Source of the DNA: Microlunatus sagamiharensis
Lineage (GTDB): Bacteria > Actinomycetota > Actinomycetes > Propionibacteriales > Propionibacteriaceae
NCBI RefSeq assembly: GCF_900105785.1
Contig: NZ_LT629799.1
Coordinates: 1,178,001 to 1,242,000 of the forward strand
DNA length: 64,000 bases
Reading direction: 5' to 3'
Each line of letters opens with the position of its first letter. Position 1 is the first letter of the stretch. The notes under the pieces were generated by a model. That model had not been told where the DNA came from. It saw nothing but the letters and a program-made list of their open reading frames with translations, and did no database searches. The translations under genes were made by a program, and so were the position numbers. Positions 27,919 through 35,989 of this stretch are shown piece after piece.

Positions 27919-28044
27919 ACGTCGACGCACTGCCCGGCGGTCCTGCACAGTCCGTGCTCAGCGCCCGGCGGGACCGTCGAGCCGCGCCCGTGCCGCGACC
28001 GTCCGACCGCGGCACCGACGGCGCCCGAGAAGGAGCACCGCTTC

Positions 28045-28428
28045 ATGACCGTGACCGACCTGGCTCTCCCCGCCACCGCCCCGGACCCCGCGACCCGTCG
28101 GGTGGTCCCGACGACCCGGGCGTACAAGGAGCTCGTCGCGCTGCACGCGCATTGCGGCGCCGTCGTGCTCGTGGAGCCGGGGCACCTGCGCCCGGGGCAG
28201 CGCCGGCTCGACTGCGTCGCGGCCCGCGAGCTCGCGATCACGTCGGCCGACCGGCTGGTGGGGGCCGTGGACCTGGTCGCCGTGTACGCCGACGCCGACG
28301 CGGACGACCGCGAGCGTCGCCCGGTCTACCTGCTCGACCTCGCCGACGGCCCGGCGTCGGAGGCGACGCTCGCGCCCGATGGCGGGCACCACTTCGTGCT
28401 CCGGGACCTGGCCGCCCCGGTCCGCTGA
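28045..28428 (+). CDS. Hypothetical protein, possibly a diverged DUF779 relative
   Basis: The protein has 127 residues. AGAAGGAG lies nine bases before the ATG, so the start is good. The layout, with TRAYKELVALHAHCGAVVLVEPGH then ADRLVGAVDLVAVYADADAD and a C-terminal PVYLLDLADG plus HHFVLRDL, resembles DUF779 proteins in order and length. It lacks their GGCCDG-type cysteine pair. That link is inference by eye only. No membrane or signal segment is present. Confidence 0.5.
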   Translation: MTVTDLALPATAPDPATRRVVPTTRAYKELVALHAHCGAVVLVEPGHLRPGQRRLDCVAARELAITSADRLVGAVDLVAVYADADADDRERRPVYLLDLADGPASEATLAPDGGHHFVLRDLAAPVR

Positions 28429-28449
28429 CGCACGACCACCCGGGGCGCT

Positions 28450-28908
28450 CTACCCGCTCACCCAGGGGTTGTCCTCGTCGGGAGCCAGGTCGGGGCCGTG
28501 CTCCTCGAGGCTGTAGAGGCGCAGCCGGTTGCCGTCCGGGTCCTCGAACGCGACGAGCCAGGACCGGATCGCGGTGACGACGCCGGAGTGCGGGACGCCC
28601 TGCGCGTCGAGGTAGGCCGTCCAGCGGTCCAGGGAGGCGCGGTCCGGCACCGCCACGGTGACCGGGTCGAAGCCGCGGTGCGCCCGGGCCCGGGCGGGGT
28701 CGAGACGGAGCTCGAGCAGGGGCCCGAGGCCGGGGACCTCGCACAGGTACGCGTAGAGGCCGCCGTCCCGGGTCCGCCGGTGGTCGGCCGCGGGGATGCG
28801 GACGGCGCCGAGGGCACGCTCGTAGAAGGCGAGCGCGACGTCGAGATCGGACACGGCCAGCTTGAGGTGGTGGATCCCGGTCAGGGCCGGGCGTACGGGG
28901 TCGTCCAC
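28450..28908 (-). CDS. VOC-family (glyoxalase/bleomycin-resistance-fold) protein
   Basis: The protein has 152 residues. It starts with a typical VOC first module, GIHHLKLAVSDLDVALAFYERALGA, with the metal-binding His in HHLKLAV. The second module ends SWLVAFEDPDGNRLRLYSLE, with the Glu ligand in RLYSLEE. VOC enzymes include glyoxalases, dioxygenases and epimerases, and the substrate cannot be told from sequence. It is divergent from the DNA polymerase gene 40 bases away. Confidence 0.88.
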   Translation of the reverse strand: MDDPVRPALTGIHHLKLAVSDLDVALAFYERALGAVRIPAADHRRTRDGGLYAYLCEVPGLGPLLELRLDPARARAHRGFDPVTVAVPDRASLDRWTAYLDAQGVPHSGVVTAIRSWLVAFEDPDGNRLRLYSLEEHGPDLAPDEDNPWVSG

Positions 28909-28936
28909 GCCGCCAGGGTGCCACCGGCCGGCGGGC

Positions 28937-28942
28937 TACGGT
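28937..28942 (+). promoter_or_regulatory. -10 element of leaderless DNA polymerase promoter
   Basis: TACGGT lies six bases before the GTG at 28949. Confidence 0.5.
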
Positions 28943-28948
28943 CGACGG

Positions 28949-30604
28949 GTGGACGTCGCGCTCGCTCCCGCCGGGGAGGACGTCGAGGTCGCCGTTCTGG
29001 ACGACGAGGGCCGCCCGGCCGGGCTGACGAGGGTGGGGCGCAGCGGGCTCGCCGAGCACGTCGCCCGGCTCGAGGAGCGGTCGCCGCGCTGGGTGTGGGC
29101 CGACACCGCGGCCGTCCACCCGCTGCTGCTCGCGCACGGCGTCCGGGTCGCCCGGTGCCACGACCTGCGGATGAGCCACGCCGTCCTGGCCCGCTCCGCG
29201 TACGTCCGGGGGCTCGCCTCGGCGGGTGACGCGCGCTGGGCCGCGCGCGAGGCCGTCCCCGAGGAGAGCGAGCCGACCCTGCTCGACGTGGGCGCGGCCG
29301 AGCCGGAGGTCGACCTCGTCGACGTCGTGGCCGAGCACCGGGCGCAGCAGGACGCGGTGGCGGGTTCGCTGCACCCGGCGCGGCTGCGGCTGCTTCTCGC
29401 GGCCGAGTCGGCCGGCGCGCTGGCCGGCGTCGAGCTGACCCACGTCGGGCTGCCCTTCGACGCCGCCGAGCACGAGCGGCTCCTCGCCCGGCTGCTCGGG
29501 GCGCGGCCGCTCCCCGGTCAGCGGCCGCCGGCCCTGGAGGCCCTGGCCGTGCAGGTGCGCGAGGTGCTCGAGGCGCCCGCGCTCAACCCCGACTCTGGCC
29601 CCGACCTGCTCCAGGCGCTCCGGCGCGCCGGTCTCGACGTCTCCAGCACGCGGCAGTGGGAGCTGGCCCGGGTCGAGCACCCCGTGGTGGGCCCGCTGCT
29701 GGAGTACAAGAAGCTCGCCCGCCTGCACGGCGCCAACGGCTGGTCGTGGCTCTCGGCCTGGGTCGCGGACGGCCGCTTCCGGCCGGGCTACATCCCGAGC
29801 GGGGTCGTCACCGGACGCTGGGCCGCCCGTGGCGGGGGAGCGCTGCAGCTGCCGAAGCAGGTGCGGGCGGCCGTGGTCGCCGAGGAGGGCTCGGTGCTGG
29901 TCGTCGCCGACGCGGCCCAGCTCGAGCCGCGGGTCCTCGCGGCGGTCGCCCGCGACGAGGCGATGGCGGCGGCCTCCCGGCGGGGCGACCTCTACCAGGC
30001 CCTGGTCGACGACCGCGTCGTCGACACCCGCGCCCACGCCAAGGTCGCCATGCTCGGCGCCCTCTACGGCGCGACCTCGGGCGAGTCGGGTCGGCTGCTG
30101 CCCCGGCTGCAGCGCAGCTATCCGGCCGCGACCGCGTACGTCGAGGCGGCCGCCCGCGCGGGCGAGGCGGGGGAGGTGGTGACGACCTGGCTCGGGCGCA
30201 GCTCGCCGACGCCCCCGGAGGCCTGGGCCGAGGCCCAGCAGTGGGCGGCGCAGCCGGAGGCGGACCCCGACGACCGGCGCACGGCCCGCACGCAGGCCCG
30301 CGAGTGGGGACGGTTCACCCGCAACTTCGTCGTGCAGGGGACGGCGGCGGAGTGGGCGCTGTGCTGGCTGGCCGACCTGCGCCGCTCGCTGGTCGTCCTC
30401 GGCGAGGTCGACGGCCGTGCGGCGCGGCTCGTCTACTTCCTACACGACGAGGTGATCGTCGAGGCGCCCGCCGCGCTGTCCGGGGCCGTGGAGGACGCGG
30501 TGCGCGCGTCCGCGGCGCGGGCGGGGCGACTGCTGTTCGGCTCGTTCCCGGTCGACTTCGCCCTCGACGTGCGCACCGTCGTGCGCTACTCCGACGCCGG
30601 GTGA
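28949..30604 (+). CDS. Family A DNA polymerase (bifunctional 3'-5' exonuclease/polymerase type)
   Basis: The protein has 551 residues. It is much shorter than Pol I because there is no 5' nuclease domain. Polymerase motifs are clear: motif A VVADAAQLEPRVLAAVA, motif B TRAHAKVAMLGALYGATSG (RxxxK...YG) and motif C YFLHDEVIVEAP (HDE). The N-terminal 170 residues occupy the place of the 3'-5' exonuclease, but the usual DxE of Exo I is not visible (RWVWADTAAVHPLL), so proofreading may be weak or absent. This matches an actinobacterial group found alongside normal PolA; the cellular role is unknown. Confidence 0.88.
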   Translation: MDVALAPAGEDVEVAVLDDEGRPAGLTRVGRSGLAEHVARLEERSPRWVWADTAAVHPLLLAHGVRVARCHDLRMSHAVLARSAYVRGLASAGDARWAAREAVPEESEPTLLDVGAAEPEVDLVDVVAEHRAQQDAVAGSLHPARLRLLLAAESAGALAGVELTHVGLPFDAAEHERLLARLLGARPLPGQRPPALEALAVQVREVLEAPALNPDSGPDLLQALRRAGLDVSSTRQWELARVEHPVVGPLLEYKKLARLHGANGWSWLSAWVADGRFRPGYIPSGVVTGRWAARGGGALQLPKQVRAAVVAEEGSVLVVADAAQLEPRVLAAVARDEAMAAASRRGDLYQALVDDRVVDTRAHAKVAMLGALYGATSGESGRLLPRLQRSYPAATAYVEAAARAGEAGEVVTTWLGRSSPTPPEAWAEAQQWAAQPEADPDDRRTARTQAREWGRFTRNFVVQGTAAEWALCWLADLRRSLVVLGEVDGRAARLVYFLHDEVIVEAPAALSGAVEDAVRASAARAGRLLFGSFPVDFALDVRTVVRYSDAG

Positions 30605-30623
30605 CCGGGTGGCGCCCGACCTC

Positions 30624-30629
30624 TAGGGT
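30624..30629 (+). promoter_or_regulatory. -10 element of leaderless DUF1304-gene promoter
   Basis: TAGGGT lies six bases before the GTG at 30636, just after the DNA polymerase stop. Confidence 0.5.
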
Positions 30630-30635
30630 CGGGTC

Positions 30636-31043
30636 GTGCTCGCCCTGGTCGTCGCCCTCGTCGCCGCGGGTCTGGCCGCCCTGCTGCACGTCTGGATCTT
30701 CGTCATGGAGTCCGTGCTCTGGACGACGCCGCGGGTGCGGGCGACGTTCGGCATCACCGACGCGCAGGCCGAGCACACCCGGGGCATGGCCTTCAACCAG
30801 GGCTTCTACAACCTCTTCCTGGCCGTGGTGACCGCCGTCGGCATCGTCCTCGTGGTCGCCGCCGGCACCCGCGTCGACAGCTCGTCGGCCGGTGTCGCAC
30901 TGGTCCTCGCCGGCGTCGGGTCGATGTTCGCGGCGGCGCTCGTGCTCCTGCTCGGCGACCGGGGCAAGTCCCGCGCCGCGCTCGTCCAGGGCGCCTTCCC
31001 GCTCGTCTCGCTGGTCGCCCTGATCGGCTTCTCGCTGACCTGA
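30636..31043 (+). CDS. DUF1304 membrane protein
   Basis: The protein has 135 residues and four helices. Its signature is the first helix plus the conserved segment LLHVWIFVMESVLWTTPRVRATFG and EHTRGMAFNQGFYNLFLA, where family members share ENQGFYN-type sequence. The function of DUF1304 is unknown. It follows the polymerase gene by 31 bases but has its own leaderless promoter. Confidence 0.88.
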   Translation: MLALVVALVAAGLAALLHVWIFVMESVLWTTPRVRATFGITDAQAEHTRGMAFNQGFYNLFLAVVTAVGIVLVVAAGTRVDSSSAGVALVLAGVGSMFAAALVLLLGDRGKSRAALVQGAFPLVSLVALIGFSLT

Positions 31044-31555
31044 CCCGCGGTTGCGGGACCGTTCCCGGGTCGGGACTTCCGACCCTTCCCAGCGCGGGTG
31101 CCGGACTGCACCCTCGGACCCAGCAGGCGGGAGCGGGAGCGGGCGTCGGCGCCCGGGGTCGCCGACCCCCCAGCACCCGGAGCGCCCGCCGCCGGCCACC
31201 TCCGCCCCGGCCTCGGCCGTACGTCGGAGCGGCCGCGCCCCCCGTCTGCCCTCCGAGTCCCCGCGGCGCCACCGTCCAGGTCGAGGTCCGAGGTCCACCC
31301 GGGGCGCCGGGCGGCGCGAGACCGCCGGTGGGGACTTAGGTCCCTGGCGCGGGCGCACGTGGCGCGGTTGTCTTGGGCCACAGCGACGGCGCCGCAGGCG
31401 AAGAGGGGGCTGGGGGGCACCCGGGGGGTTGCCAGCGCCGCGACGCCGCAGCCGGGTGGAGGGCGGCGGGAGCCGTCCTCCACCCACGTCCGGGGACCGG
31501 CGTCGGGGGCCGGCCCCCAGGCGGACGCCGTGGCCCCCCGTGCTAGACCACGGAC
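31044..31555. other. 512-base intergenic region
   Basis: I see no convincing gene here. The frames crossing it translate to low-complexity Arg/Pro/Gly sequence. A short inverted repeat, GGGTCGGGACTTCCGACCC, begins about 29 bases after the DUF1304 stop and may end that transcript. A leaderless promoter, TAGACC at 31544-31549, lies at the right end for the GAF gene. Confidence 0.45.
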
Positions 31556-32425
31556 GTGGAGGAGGAGGACGCGACGGACGCCGTGGCCACGCAGCGCCGG
31601 CTCGAGCTGCTGACGGAGGCCAACGGGGCGATCCTGGCCGAGCACTCCCTGGAGGACGTGCTGCACCGCATCGTCTCGGCGGCGCGCGAGCTCGCGTCGG
31701 CCCGCTACGCCGCGCTCGGCGTCCTCGCGCCGGACGGTTCGCTGGAGCAGTTCGTCCACGAGGGGCTGGACGGTGCCACCGTCTGCCCACCGGGCCGGCT
31801 GCCCCGCGGGGACGGCCTCCTCGGCGTGCTGGTGTCCGACCCCCGCCCGCTCCGGCTCGCGCGGATCTCCGACGACCCGCGCAGCGTCGGGCTCCCCCCG
31901 ACCCACCCGCCGATGGAGTCCTTCCTGGGGGTGCCGGTCGAGGTCCGCGGCTCGGTCTACGGGAACCTCTATCTCACCGAGCGGGAGGGCGGCGGCGCCT
32001 TCCCCGCCGACGACGTCACCGCGGTCGTGGCCCTGGCCGCCACCGCGGGCGTGGCCATCGAGAACGCTCGGCTCTTCGCGGCCTCACGGCGCCGGGAGCA
32101 GTGGGCGGCCGCGACATCGAGGTGGTGGGGGAGGCGGGCACCGTCGCGCAGGCGCTGGCGCGCATCCCGGCCTGCCGGCCCGACGTCGCGGTGCTGGACG
32201 CGCGGCTGTCGGACGGCAGCGGCATCGACGTCTGCCGCGAGGTCCGCTCGCGCCACCCGCAGGTGCGCTGCCTGGTCCTCACCTCCTACGACGACGACGA
32301 GGCGCTGTTCGAGGCGGTCATGGCGGGCGCGTCGGCCTACCTGCTCAAGCAGGTGCGCAGCTCCTCGCTCACCGAGGCGATCCGGGCGGTCGCGGCGGGC
32401 CGCTCCCTGCTCGACCCGGCCGTGA
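31556..32425 (+). pseudogene. Truncated GAF-domain sensor kinase
   Basis: The first 180 or so residues are a normal DevS/DosS-like start: an N-terminal helix (RRLELLTEANGAILAEHSLEDVL), then a GAF domain (YAALGVLAPDG, FLGVPVEVRGSVYGNLYLTE) ending AIENARLFAASRRREQW. In intact homologues a second GAF domain, a HisKA_3 helix and an HATPase domain follow. Here they are absent: from about 32,100 the downstream DNA codes, in a different frame, for the middle of a response regulator, and the GAF frame runs on through out-of-frame sequence to a stop at 32425. An internal deletion of more than 1 kb, or an assembly error, is inferred. Confidence 0.7.
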
Positions 32426-32694
32426 CCGGCAAGCTGCTCGAGCGCCTGCGCCGCGCACCGCGCACCGACGACCGGCTGGCGCTGCTCACCGAGCGTGAGC
32501 GCGAGATCCTCGGCCTGATCGCCGAGGGGCTCTCGAACCGCGAGATCGGCGAGCAGCTGTTCCTGGCGGAGAAGACGGTGAAGAACTACGTCTCCAGCCT
32601 CCTGGCCAAGCTCAACCTGCAGCGCCGTACGCAGGCCGCGGTGCTCGCGGCCCAGATCGGGCGCGACCAGCACCGGGACCCCGGGCGGGTCTGA
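32101..32694 (+). pseudogene. LuxR/NarL-family response regulator lacking its N-terminus
   Basis: From GTG at 32101 the frame reads GGRDIEVVGEAGTVAQALARI and continues through DVAVLDARLSDGSG, with the phospho-acceptor Asp, to YLLKQVRSSSLTEAI with its conserved Lys. A full LuxR helix-turn-helix follows: LTEREREILGLIAEGLSNRE and AEKTVKNYVSSLLAKL. About 27 residues expected at the start (the DDHEVVRRG segment holding the acidic Mg-binding pair) are missing. Phosphorylation is therefore unlikely, though the DNA-binding domain is intact and could still be made, since CGGGAG precedes the GTG. The upstream part of the locus is a truncated GAF kinase. Confidence 0.65.
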
Positions 32695-32718
32695 GGCCCC
32701 GCCCGGGGCGGGCCCGGG

Positions 32719-33585
32719 TCAGACGCCGAGCGGCTCCAGGGCGAGGTCGGTCGCGACGTCCCACCAGCGCAGCTCCATCGAGTGGTAGCGCGAGGCCGGG
32801 TCGAGCGCGGTCTCCCAGGGCTTGTCGATGATGAAGTGCAGGTTCTTGACCTCGTCGTCGTGCCAGAGCCGCGGGTGCTGGAAGGGCAGCGTCTTGAGCG
32901 CGTTGTAGACGTACGGCAGCACCGTCCAGCGGCCGCGGAAGTGCTCGTTCAGGAAGTCCTGCTCGGCGAAGACGTAGCGCGAGAGGTCGTCGACGGCCGC
33001 CAGCTCGGCCATCAGCTCGTCGAACACGGCCCGGTCCGGCTCCAGCACGAGCGTGCCGCCGTTGACGTACGGGTCGGCCTCCTCGGTCGAGGGCTCCCCG
33101 GCCTCGACGTGGGTGTACGCGCAGTGCTCGGGGGTCCAGCTCGCGGGGTAGGTGGCGATCTTGTTGGGGTTGCAGCGGCAGGCGTGGCAGGCCGCGACCC
33201 GGGACGGACCGAGGTCGAGGTCGAAGAGCTCGTCCATGTTCCGCACGACGAGCATGTCGGCGTCGAGCACGACGAGGCGCTCGAACTCGGTGAGCGTCCA
33301 GACGGCGAGCTTGGTCCACACCTCGGCGAAGCGGGCGTTGGCGTAGCTCTCGCGCAGGCCGGCCGGCGGGCGGATCGGCGCCACCTCGCGCAGGAGGCAG
33401 CCGTCGGCCTCGAGCAGCGCACGGTCCTCGGCGGAGATCGTCGGCGTGACGACGACGACGAACGGGTACGGGCTGCCGACGCGGGCGAGCGAGGCCTTCA
33501 GCACGCGTACGCCGGTCAGGTAGGTCGGCTGCGTCAGCAGGGCGGCCCAGGCCCTGCCCTCGTGCGGGGTCGCGGACGCGGTCAT
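32719..33585 (-). CDS. Family 8 glycosyltransferase (glycogenin/galactinol-synthase type)
   Basis: The protein has 288 residues. GT8 features are LLTQPTYLTGVRVLKASLARV at the start, the DxD metal site in RLVVLDADMLVVRNMDELF, and YVNGGTLVLEP, FAEQDFLNEHF and KNLHFIIDKPWE. This resembles eukaryotic-type glycogenin and galactinol synthases more than LPS GT8 enzymes, so a cytosolic transfer of glucose or galactose to a sugar or polyol acceptor is plausible. GGAGAA precedes the ATG. It sits 46 bases after the lactone oxidase gene, very probably in one operon with it. Confidence 0.9.
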   Translation of the reverse strand: MTASATPHEGRAWAALLTQPTYLTGVRVLKASLARVGSPYPFVVVVTPTISAEDRALLEADGCLLREVAPIRPPAGLRESYANARFAEVWTKLAVWTLTEFERLVVLDADMLVVRNMDELFDLDLGPSRVAACHACRCNPNKIATYPASWTPEHCAYTHVEAGEPSTEEADPYVNGGTLVLEPDRAVFDELMAELAAVDDLSRYVFAEQDFLNEHFRGRWTVLPYVYNALKTLPFQHPRLWHDDEVKNLHFIIDKPWETALDPASRYHSMELRWWDVATDLALEPLGV

Positions 33586-33631
33586 GGTCGTTCTCCTGGG
33601 GTCGGGTTGCGCTCGGCGGACGGTCGGGTGG

Positions 33632-35020
33632 TCACCCGAGCAGCGCCGCGGTGAACGCGTTGTCGAAGCGGTGGGTCGGGTCGAGCGCCTCGCGCACGCC
33701 CTGGAAGGAGGCCCAGCGGGGGTAGAGGCGGGGCCAGTCGTAGAGCGACTCGTCGTAGTACTTGCCCCAGTGCGGCCGCCCGCCGAAGCCGGCCAGCAGC
33801 CGCTCCACCTCGCGCAGGAAGTCGACGCCCTCGGCGGCCAGCGAACCGTCCTCGGCGTAGTAGACGACGAACCCGAAGTAGCAGGTCGGCCCCCCGTACG
33901 ACGGGCTGAGCCAGGAGTCCGACCCGCCCGTGCAGCGCAGGATGACGGGGTAGTGCATGTGCGGTCGTGAGGCCGCGTGCCAGGCCTCGATCGCGCGGAC
34001 GACGTCGCCGGCCCGCTCCAGCGGGACGCCGATCTCGACGTTGATCTGCGGCGTCGCGATGCCGCGCGTGAAGACCTGGTAGACGTCGCCGGTCACGTCG
34101 GCGAAGTCCTTGAAGCGGTTGACCGTCTGGAACGGCTTGCCCTCGGCGTCGAGGATGCGGGTGTCGTCGCGCATGGTGACCAGGGCCGCCTCGACGGCCG
34201 CGTTGAGCGCGTCGCTGGTGGTGGTCTCCTCGAGCAGCACGTCGCCGCCCGCGTGGTAGCGCTCGGCCTGCTCGGCGCTCGCCTCGTCGGCGCGCCACAG
34301 GTGCACCTGCCGCGTGTCGGGGAACCACCAGGCCTTGGTCATGGCGTGGTCGGTGTTCCAGGAGACGAGGTCGTCGGCCAGCGAGTCCGCGCTCAGCGCG
34401 TCCTTGCGGCAGGTGTAGACCAGCGACGCCACGGTCCGCAGGGTCACCTCGGTGACGACGCCGAGGACGCCCAGCCCGATCTTGGCCGCCCCGAACCAGG
34501 CGTCGCCGCGCCGGAGCTCGCTGACGGAGCCGTCGGCCAGGACCATGCGGATCCGGGTCGCGGCGTCGGCGATGCAGCTCTGGCCCAGGCCCTGGCCGTG
34601 GGTGCCGGTCGACAGCGCACCGGCCAGCGTCTGGGAGGAGATCACGCCCGGGGAGGCGGCGAGCGTGCGGCCCTGCGCGGCGAGCGTCGCGTAGACCTCG
34701 CCGAGCGTGGTGGCCCCGGCGAAGGTCGCCGTCTCGTCGTCGCTCGCGAGCAGCCCCGTGAAGCGGCTGAGGTCGAGCAGGGTGCCGGCCGCGTCGCCCG
34801 CGGCGAGCATCCGCCCGGGGGACATGCGGCTCCCGATCATCCGGACTCCTCCGCTGGTGCCGGCGAGGAGCGCGCGCAGGTCGTCCTCGTCGTCGGGCGT
34901 GCACACCGCCGCGAGGGGCGCGAGGGTCGCGTTGCGGGCCCAGTTGCGGACCTGGTCGTCGTCGGTGAGGTCGGGTTCGCGGCGCGGGTAGCCGACGTCG
35001 GTCGGCAGCTCGATCGTCAT
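33632..35020 (-). CDS. FAD-linked aldonolactone oxidase (D-arabinono-1,4-lactone oxidase family)
   Basis: The protein has 462 residues. The N-terminal FAD-binding PCMH fold shows ARNATLAPLAAVCTPDDEDDL, RMIGSRMSPG and LDLSRFTGLL, with LAGALSTGTHGQGLG as the flavin-contacting loop. The C-terminal ALO domain ends with GGRPHWGKYYDESLYDWPRLYPRW and RFDNAFTAALLG; the HWGK motif is characteristic. The family oxidises sugar lactones (gulono-, arabinono-, galactono-lactone) with O2 or another acceptor. Pairing with a GT8 gene suggests the substrate is a sugar derivative made or used locally. Upstream bases contain GTAATC...GATTAC (35081-35114), a possible operator. Confidence 0.88.
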   Translation of the reverse strand: MTIELPTDVGYPRREPDLTDDDQVRNWARNATLAPLAAVCTPDDEDDLRALLAGTSGGVRMIGSRMSPGRMLAAGDAAGTLLDLSRFTGLLASDDETATFAGATTLGEVYATLAAQGRTLAASPGVISSQTLAGALSTGTHGQGLGQSCIADAATRIRMVLADGSVSELRRGDAWFGAAKIGLGVLGVVTEVTLRTVASLVYTCRKDALSADSLADDLVSWNTDHAMTKAWWFPDTRQVHLWRADEASAEQAERYHAGGDVLLEETTTSDALNAAVEAALVTMRDDTRILDAEGKPFQTVNRFKDFADVTGDVYQVFTRGIATPQINVEIGVPLERAGDVVRAIEAWHAASRPHMHYPVILRCTGGSDSWLSPSYGGPTCYFGFVVYYAEDGSLAAEGVDFLREVERLLAGFGGRPHWGKYYDESLYDWPRLYPRWASFQGVREALDPTHRFDNAFTAALLG

Positions 35021-35080
35021 GGGGCGTGCTCCTCGTTCTCCGTCGCAGCGCGAAAGCGGTCGGGGGACCCACGCCTGTCG

Positions 35081-35114
35081 GTAATCACTGTGCCCCGCGC
35101 CCGCGCGCGATTAC
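35081..35114 (-). promoter_or_regulatory. Inverted GTAATC/GATTAC pair upstream of the lactone oxidase
   Basis: GTAATC at 35081-35086 and GATTAC at 35109-35114 stand out as AT-containing half-sites in a GC-rich promoter region, 61 bases before the ATG. The arms are only 6 bp long, so chance cannot be excluded. Confidence 0.3.
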
Positions 35115-35176
35115 ACCCTTTCGGGGGGTCCTGACGGTGTGACCCTCCCGACGCACGCAGGTGCATCCGCAGCGTG

Positions 35177-35210
35177 CGGACCGGCCCCCGGGAGGGAGAG
35201 GGCCGGTCCG
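35177..35210 (-). terminator. Terminator of the DUF2071 gene
   Basis: CGGACCGGCCC (35177-35187) pairs perfectly with GGGCCGGTCCG (35200-35210) around a 12-base loop, 16 bases beyond the end of the minus-strand DUF2071 gene. Confidence 0.7.
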
Positions 35211-35225
35211 AGCTCGTCCGCGGCG

Positions 35226-35987
35226 TCAGGCCGGGACGTGCTGCGGGCCGCCGAAACGCGTACGCACGCCGGCGGAGAAGAGGGCCGAGTCCGGAGCCCG
35301 GTCGGTGACCCCGGGCAGCCCCGCCGCGGCCACGAGCGTGTCCTCGAGGTGCAGCAGCTCCAGGCGCCGCAGGGGCCAGCGACCGTGCTCGTTCGGCAGG
35401 TAGAAGGTCCGTCCGAGGTGGTGGGTGAAGAGGCCCCAGCGCGCGGTGAGGAAGTCGGCGAGCGGGTCGCCGGCGACCTCCTCGGGCAGCACCCGGACCT
35501 CGACCCGTCCGCCCAGGCCGCGGGGTCCCGGCCAGCGGCGGCGGCTCTCGTAGGTGTAGCGGTCGGCGTCACGGCGCGCCCGCATCCTGGCCCACGTGTA
35601 CGGGATGTTGAGCGCCACCCGCGCGCCGAGCACGAAGGCCAGGCGCTGCGCCTCGAGCGAGGCGAAGACCACGCCGCGCCGTCCGGTGGCGTCGACGCCG
35701 TAGAGGCGCACGTTGGTCTCGGCGAACGAGCCGACGTACGGCAGCACCGGGCCACTGCCGAAGCGCGCGTCGGTCAGCCGGAACGGGATCAGGCCGACCC
35801 AGGAGGAGCCGTCGTGGGTGTCGGGCGCGACCCCCGGGGGCAGCAGCGGCGCGACGCGCTCAGGCTCGACGCGCCAGTGCAGGAAGGCCAGGTCGCGCCA
35901 CACCTGGTCCAGCAGCGCGGGTCCGCGCAGCGGCGGCGCGTCCGCGGTGACCGGCTGGGCCGGCGAGGAGGGGAGGAGGTCGGGCAC
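35226..35987 (-). CDS. DUF2071 (YqjF-family) protein
   Basis: The protein has 253 residues. The family pattern is clear: DQVWRDLAFLHWRVEPERVAPLLPPGVAPDTHDG near the start, WVGLIPFRLTDARF, FAETNVRLYGVDATGRRGVVF with the NxR/Y segment, and ALNIPYTWARM. YqjF proteins are acetoacetate-decarboxylase-fold proteins of unknown function. GTG at 35987 begins two bases after the TGA of the upstream cellulase gene, so translation is probably coupled to it, an odd partner for a secreted cellulase. The GTG has no ribosome-binding site of its own that I can see. Confidence 0.85.
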   Translation of the reverse strand: MPDLLPSSPAQPVTADAPPLRGPALLDQVWRDLAFLHWRVEPERVAPLLPPGVAPDTHDGSSWVGLIPFRLTDARFGSGPVLPYVGSFAETNVRLYGVDATGRRGVVFASLEAQRLAFVLGARVALNIPYTWARMRARRDADRYTYESRRRWPGPRGLGGRVEVRVLPEEVAGDPLADFLTARWGLFTHHLGRTFYLPNEHGRWPLRRLELLHLEDTLVAAAGLPGVTDRAPDSALFSAGVRTRFGGPQHVPA

Positions 35988-35989
35988 GG

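Noticed and set aside
31051-32100. N-terminal extension of the response regulator into the upstream open frame
   Set aside because: The frame stays open but translates to Arg/Pro/Gly low-complexity sequence and runs across the GAF-domain gene in another phase.
32695-32715. Hairpin between the response-regulator remnant and GT8 gene
   Set aside because: GC-rich arms can pair but leave a loop too small without melting the inner bases; too weak to call.
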